A DNA stretch of 64,000 bases from Roseibium polysiphoniae (GTDB taxonomy: Bacteria > Pseudomonadota > Alphaproteobacteria > Rhizobiales > Stappiaceae): the NCBI RefSeq assembly GCF_014842925.1, contig NZ_JACYXJ010000003.1, forward strand, positions 558,001 through 622,000, read 5' to 3'. The position numbers and the translations under genes are program-made. Below, one piece after another: positions 59,963 through 64,000 of the stretch. Numbering within the stretch: the first letter of the stretch is position 1; each line of letters begins with the position of its first letter. Below the pieces are notes generated by a model. That model made no database searches. It saw only the letters and a list, made by a program, of their open reading frames with translations, and had not been told where the DNA came from.

Positions 59963-61714
59963 ATGACGACGACAGAGCAACAGAGTGGTCCCACGCGCCG
60001 TGCGTTTATGGCGATGGGGGGAAGTGCGGCGGGCATGGCGGCGTTGGGCGTCAATGCCGGATGGGGGCAGAACACCTCGGTATCTGATGCAAGTGCATTT
60101 ACAACGGCGACGCATGATTGCGATGTGTTGGTTATCGGCGGTGGCATGGCAGGGCTTTTTGCTGCGGTGAAGGGGCATGACGCTGGTGCGAAGATCCGAA
60201 TTGTCTCAAAGGGGCGACTCGGATCTTCCGGTCTGACGCCTTTCGCGAAGGGATTTTTTGCCTTTGATCCGGCGCAGGAAGAGCTCACGCTGGATGAATA
60301 TGTGGCCGCTGTCTCAAGGTCAGCTCTTGGGACCAACAATCCGGTCTACACGCGGCAAACTGCGGAGCATTCACTTGCGCGTGTCGAAGAGCTGAAAGCC
60401 TGGGGTTTCTTTGACAGCAATCTTTACAACAAGTCTTTCATGACGCCGATCGAGGCGCGTGGCATTCCGCTGCATGAGCGCGTGGTTGTGACCCATCTCC
60501 TCAAGGACGGTGAAAGGATTGCCGGCGCGGCCGGGTTTCGCCTGGACGCAGAGGAAGTAGTTATCTTCAGGGCCAAGAGCGTGGTTCTGTGCACGGGCGC
60601 AGGCGCTTTTAAACCGAACGGTTTTCCGGTCTGTGACCTGACACATGATGGCACCGTGATGGCCTATAACATCGGTGCGAAGGTAACCGGCAAGGAGTGG
60701 AACGACGGCCATGTCGGGCGGGCAAAGAACCCGGCGGCCACCTATGATGGCTGGGGGGACATGTTTGATCGCCGGCCTTCATTGGAAGGTGTTGGGATCC
60801 GGCATGATCTGGGTGTCGACGCAAACTATCTCGCCTACAAACTTGGCAACCCGGTTGAAGCAGGACCTGGATCTGGACCAGGGAAAAACGTTGCGGGTGG
60901 CCCCTTCAGGCCCGTGGAATTTGCCGATAATGGTCCCCCTCCTGGACCTCCGGAAGCCGCTGGGATGGGCGATGGCCCTCCTGCCGGGGGAGGTCCTGGC
61001 ATCGGCGGCGGACCTCCGGGGATGCGTGGCCCGGCTATGGGGGGGGCATCCGCCGGCATGTCCATTCACAAGTCCGAAGGCCTGGTGCCGATCAATGACC
61101 GCTGTGAATCGAATATACCCGGTCTATTCGCGGCTGGTGATGCTCTGGGGTCCCATATGTGTGGCGCAATTTACACTCAGATCGGTTCCTCCTTGGCAGG
61201 TTCAGCAGTGCAGGGTGCGGTTGGCGGAGAAGCTGCTGCGGACTATGCCCGCGATGTCGAAACACCCATTCTTGAAGAAACCGAACTTGCTGCCGTTGAG
61301 GAAGAGATTCTTGCTCCTCTACGCAGGAAGGCCGGGTATGGCCCGGCATGGGTCACGCAGACCTTGCAAGGCATCATGATCCCGAACTTCGTGCTCTACA
61401 TTAAGAAGGAGAGCATTCTGAGCGCCGCGCTCGCGTATATCGAGGAGCTGCGCGATCATCATAGCCCCATGTTGCGGGCGGCCGACATGCATGAGCTGCG
61501 GCTCGCGCATGAGACTTCAAACATGATTATCAGCGCAGAGATGAAGCTCAGGGCATCGCTCATGCGTAAGGAAAGCCGCTGCAGTCACTACCGTCTGGAC
61601 TATCCCGATGTAGACGATGAGAACTGGCGGGCATGGATCAATATCTACAAGGATGAGAGTGGGGACATGCGGCTTGAGAAGCAACCGTTTGACACCTGGC
61701 CGGCCCAAACATAA
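59963..61714 (+). CDS. Tat-exported fumarate-reductase-fold flavoprotein
   Basis: The 583-residue protein has an N-terminal twin-arginine signal (PTRRAFMAMGG, residues 10-20, then a hydrophobic stretch) and an FAD_binding_2 domain with LVIGGGMAGLFAAVKG (56-71) and the second FAD contact NIPGLFAAGDALGSHMCGAIY (384-404). The C-terminus (ESRCSHYRLDYPDVDDENWRAW, 537-558) matches the conserved end of FrdA/SdhA/AprA-type flavoproteins. A Gly/Pro-rich insertion occupies about 299-363. The substrate could be fumarate-like, a sulfur compound or other; sequence does not decide. It is the last gene of the cluster. Confidence 0.87.
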   Translation: MTTTEQQSGPTRRAFMAMGGSAAGMAALGVNAGWGQNTSVSDASAFTTATHDCDVLVIGGGMAGLFAAVKGHDAGAKIRIVSKGRLGSSGLTPFAKGFFAFDPAQEELTLDEYVAAVSRSALGTNNPVYTRQTAEHSLARVEELKAWGFFDSNLYNKSFMTPIEARGIPLHERVVVTHLLKDGERIAGAAGFRLDAEEVVIFRAKSVVLCTGAGAFKPNGFPVCDLTHDGTVMAYNIGAKVTGKEWNDGHVGRAKNPAATYDGWGDMFDRRPSLEGVGIRHDLGVDANYLAYKLGNPVEAGPGSGPGKNVAGGPFRPVEFADNGPPPGPPEAAGMGDGPPAGGGPGIGGGPPGMRGPAMGGASAGMSIHKSEGLVPINDRCESNIPGLFAAGDALGSHMCGAIYTQIGSSLAGSAVQGAVGGEAAADYARDVETPILEETELAAVEEEILAPLRRKAGYGPAWVTQTLQGIMIPNFVLYIKKESILSAALAYIEELRDHHSPMLRAADMHELRLAHETSNMIISAEMKLRASLMRKESRCSHYRLDYPDVDDENWRAWINIYKDESGDMRLEKQPFDTWPAQT

Positions 61715-61755
61715 GGCTTCGGCCGTTGCGTTTGACCTAAAGTCACGTCGTAGGG

Positions 61756-62838
61756 TCAGTTCGACAGCTGCGACTTGCTGCTTGCCGTGACAACTTCGAC
61801 TTCGCGGTTCTCACCTGACGCGACAGAGAAATTGCTGCGAAAGGTCTCGCCGTTGTTGCGGGCGATGACTTCGTATTCCCCGGCAGCCAGAACGAAATCC
61901 GGGAAGGCGCCATTGGCTTCAACGACCATGTCTCCGCCTGGGCTGAGAACCGACCAGGATGTGTTTGCGATGGCTTCGCCGCCCGGAGCGTTGACCAGCT
62001 TCAAGGTGATATCGGCGGCCTTGTGATAGATCGTCGCCTCGGTCAGCTTGCCCGGAATGACCTGAATGTCCGCGCGCACGACTGCGTTGACCGCGCCGTA
62101 GCGGCTAACGACATGATAGGTGTCGGAGTTCAGACGAATGATCTTGCCGGAGTGAACGTCGCTGGCAATCAGATTGCGTTCGCCGCGTTCGTTGAACTCC
62201 ATGCCATAGATGTCGAAGGTGATCGGGCCTTCGGCCAAAGCCACATCGTCGCTCAAGGCTGCGTCCAGCTTGATGCCGCCAGCGTTCAAGATCACCATCT
62301 TGGATTTTACATCGCGGCCCATGACGATGCGATTGGTTGCCGTTGCGTGGCCATAAGCGGTGTGAATGAGATAGGCGCCAGGATCGAGCCTGAATTCGGC
62401 ATCGCCGCCCTGGGCCGTTGCCACCAATTCAAGACGCCCCTCGTCATTCGTCGTTTCGCTGTAGATGCGCCAGATCAAGCCGTCGTTTAGCGGCTCGCTG
62501 TCGCGGGTCAGCTTTGACATCAGGTAGAGCGCGCCTTGCTCGGTCGCCGAGCCGCTGCCCGACAGACTGCGCGTGGAAGGCGCATAGGGCACGAGCGTAT
62601 CTGAGAACAGTGGCTCAGGTGCTCGGTCCAGCAAATTCTCGATTGCCTCTTCCGGCTCCGTCACGACCGCGTTCGGGTCGGGTTTGGGAGCAGGGGGCAT
62701 CGGATTCGCCTGGGCCACGGATTGCGCCGAGGCCAGGCCCACTGGTTGCGTTGCGAGCAAAAGAATTGCCAGAAGGCGGAAAACGATATGTGCCGGACTT
62801 CTCACGCCGCTTAGCGAGCCTCTTGTGGTTTCAACCAT
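61756..62838 (-). CDS. Conserved secreted hypothetical protein
   Basis: The 360-residue protein has a signal peptide (about residues 20-39, ending LASAQS) and a Pro/Ala-rich linker (MPPAPKPDPNAVV). It then shows repeated short beta-sandwich-like units with recurring segments such as GAYLIHTAYGHATATNRI, DTYHVVSRYGAVNAVVRADI and AGEYEVIARNNGETFRSNFSV. These look like carboxypeptidase-regulatory or Ig-like domains in tandem. ATG 62838 is preferred over TTG 62856. It converges on the flavoprotein gene. Function unknown. Confidence 0.78.
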   Translation of the reverse strand: MVETTRGSLSGVRSPAHIVFRLLAILLLATQPVGLASAQSVAQANPMPPAPKPDPNAVVTEPEEAIENLLDRAPEPLFSDTLVPYAPSTRSLSGSGSATEQGALYLMSKLTRDSEPLNDGLIWRIYSETTNDEGRLELVATAQGGDAEFRLDPGAYLIHTAYGHATATNRIVMGRDVKSKMVILNAGGIKLDAALSDDVALAEGPITFDIYGMEFNERGERNLIASDVHSGKIIRLNSDTYHVVSRYGAVNAVVRADIQVIPGKLTEATIYHKAADITLKLVNAPGGEAIANTSWSVLSPGGDMVVEANGAFPDFVLAAGEYEVIARNNGETFRSNFSVASGENREVEVVTASSKSQLSN

Positions 62839-63012
62839 CGTTCCGAATGAACGCAAATATCAGTAATAGCATGCCAGAGCCATACCCTGCACCCGTCTTG
62901 TGTGCCGGAAAATCGGACAAATTCAAGTCATAACTGGAAAGTTGACAACTGCGGTCAATGAATTAGGTGAAAGGCACGTTGTTCTCAATTCCTCAAGACA
63001 GGCTGCTCCGCG

Positions 63013-63606
63013 ATGTCAACATATTCGCCCCGGCGCCAGGAAGCTCTTGACTTCCTGCTGACCCGTCGTTCGCACCCCTGTGTGACCATGACCGAGCCAG
63101 GGCCAGGCGAGAGCGATCTTCGCGATATTCTGACTGTGGCAGCTCGTGTGCCGGACCATGGCAAGCTCGCGCCATGGCGGTTCGTCATCTACCGCGAGGC
63201 CAAGCGCGAAATCATCGGGCGAAAGCTGCTGGAGATTTGCGAAGCGGAGAATGGTCCGCTCGATGAGGCGCGCAAGGAACAGGAACTTTCCCGCTTTAGC
63301 CGGGCGCCGCTTGTGATCGGTGTGATCAGCACTGCGGCGATCCACCCGAAGATCCCGGTCTGGGAACAGGAGCTTTCCGCTGGCGCGGTCTGCATGAACC
63401 TGGTGAGCGCAGCCAGTGCAGCGGGCTACGCTTCGCAATGGCTGAGCGAATGGTATTGCTTTCACGAGACGGCAGCCCGGTATCTGGGCTGCGGCGAAGA
63501 CGAGCGCTTCGCCGGTTTCATCCACATCGGTACCCCGACACAGGCGCCATTTGAGCGCCCCCGTCCGGATCTGGCCGATATCTGCACTGACTGGTCGGAG
63601 ACCTGA
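63013..63606 (+). CDS. Nitroreductase family protein
   Basis: The 197-residue FMN-dependent oxidoreductase fold has LDFLLTRRSHPCVTMTEPGP near the start, then VAARVPDHGKLAPWRFVI (about 36-53, FMN contact). AAGYASQWLSEWYCF and RFAGFIHIGTPTQAPFERPRP follow toward the C-terminus. This matches the YdjA-like branch of the nitroreductase family. It reduces an unknown electrophile with NAD(P)H. It lies 6 bases before a flavin-reductase-like gene. Confidence 0.9.
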   Translation: MSTYSPRRQEALDFLLTRRSHPCVTMTEPGPGESDLRDILTVAARVPDHGKLAPWRFVIYREAKREIIGRKLLEICEAENGPLDEARKEQELSRFSRAPLVIGVISTAAIHPKIPVWEQELSAGAVCMNLVSAASAAGYASQWLSEWYCFHETAARYLGCGEDERFAGFIHIGTPTQAPFERPRPDLADICTDWSET

Positions 63607-63612
63607 CGCCCA

Positions 63613-64000
63613 ATGTACTACGAAACATCCAAGAACGATCACGGCTTGCCCCACAATCCCTTCAAGGCAATCGTCGCGCCGCGTCCAATCGGCTGGATCT
63701 CCACGATCGACAAGGAAGGGCGTCCTAATCTGGCTCCCTACAGCTTTTTCAATGGCATCGGTGACACGCCGCCCATGGTCATGTTCGCATCGACCGGGTT
63801 CAAGGATTCCGCGGCCAATATCGCAGAGACCGACGAGTTCGTTTGCAACATGGCAAGTTATGACCTGCGTGATGCCATGAACATCTCCTCTGCGCCGCTG
63901 GAGCATGGGGTCTCCGAGTTTGAGCGCGCCGGTCTCGAGATGGCGCCGTCGAAACTGGTGAAAGCGCCGCGTGTTGCTGCGGCCTATACCGCTCTTGAGT
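63613..64000 (+). CDS. Flavin reductase family protein (runs off window)
   Basis: The first 129 residues of a Flavin_Reduct protein are visible. MYYETSKNDHGLPHNPFKAIVAPRPIGWISTID at the start and GRPNLAPYSFFNGIGDTPPMVMFAS are typical of the flavin-reductase/FMN-binding branch that begins 'KAxVxPRPIGWIST'. The gene is cut by the window edge, so its end is unknown. It follows the nitroreductase by 6 bases and is probably co-transcribed. A second flavin reductase is at 13217. Confidence 0.88.
   Translation, partial: MYYETSKNDHGLPHNPFKAIVAPRPIGWISTIDKEGRPNLAPYSFFNGIGDTPPMVMFASTGFKDSAANIAETDEFVCNMASYDLRDAMNISSAPLEHGVSEFERAGLEMAPSKLVKAPRVAAAYTALE

Overview
This is a GC-rich bacterial chromosome segment from an alphaproteobacterium. 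The best fit is the order Hyphomicrobiales, possibly the Roseibium/Labrenzia/Stappia group. The assignment rests on gene content: a fused indolepyruvate ferredoxin oxidoreductase, PPDK, Usg, a DUF3126 protein, a CHCC zinc-finger protein and a BTLCP peptidase. A pair of RIME-like intergenic repeats and CtrA-type and FNR-type operator sequences support it. The genus is inference. Almost all of the window is ordinary housekeeping chromosome: no phage, transposase, integrase or CRISPR array is visible.

Layout. 0-6.5 kb: purB, a Nudix hydrolase, small membrane and secreted proteins, YitT, rpe, DUF2259 and a BASS-like transporter. 6.6-15.8 kb: an amino-acid catabolism block (DadA-like oxidase, Lrp/AsnC regulator, fused IOR), then a P1 peptidase, a flavin reductase, an orphan LivJ-type binding protein and an L,D-transpeptidase. 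15.8-21 kb: two YeeE/YedE sulfur-transport-like genes behind a perfect ATTC-N8-GAAT palindrome, lrgA-lrgB, and a VWA/MoxR pair split by two inverted RIME-like repeats. 21-28 kb: GlxA-type regulator, rhodanese, cytochrome c, usg, an N6-methyltransferase, ispB, ispE and a TPR protein. 28.5-38.9 kb: ppdK, meaB, a CHASE4-GGDEF-EAL protein, radC, map, tRNA-Leu(UAA), trkH and sfsA. 39-47 kb: L,D-transpeptidase lipoprotein, gpt, CinA-like protein, FAD monooxygenase, CHCC zinc finger, two overlapping alpha/beta hydrolases, enoyl-CoA hydratase and cysE. 47-53.5 kb: small uncharacterised genes, gamma-carbonic anhydrase, BTLCP, tandem-PilZ and PAS proteins, rhomboid and CBS proteins, with two perfect CtrA boxes and a structured G-quadruplex element between genes. 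53.5-58.9 kb: hisI and folE diverge from an Fe-S scaffold gene, yidD and thrS, followed by a PlsC acyltransferase. 59-64 kb: an FNR-boxed three-gene redox module (2x[4Fe-4S] ferredoxin, heme-b membrane protein, Tat-exported flavoprotein), a secreted unknown, a nitroreductase and a truncated flavin reductase.

The strongest candidate for an undescribed system is the redox module at 58998-61714. It appears to link a cytoplasmic-type ferredoxin through a di-heme membrane cytochrome to a periplasmic fumarate-reductase-fold flavoprotein of unknown substrate, probably under oxygen control. The second is the hairpin/G-quadruplex element at 48869-48974. The third is the persulfide-type operator in front of the YeeE/YedE pair.
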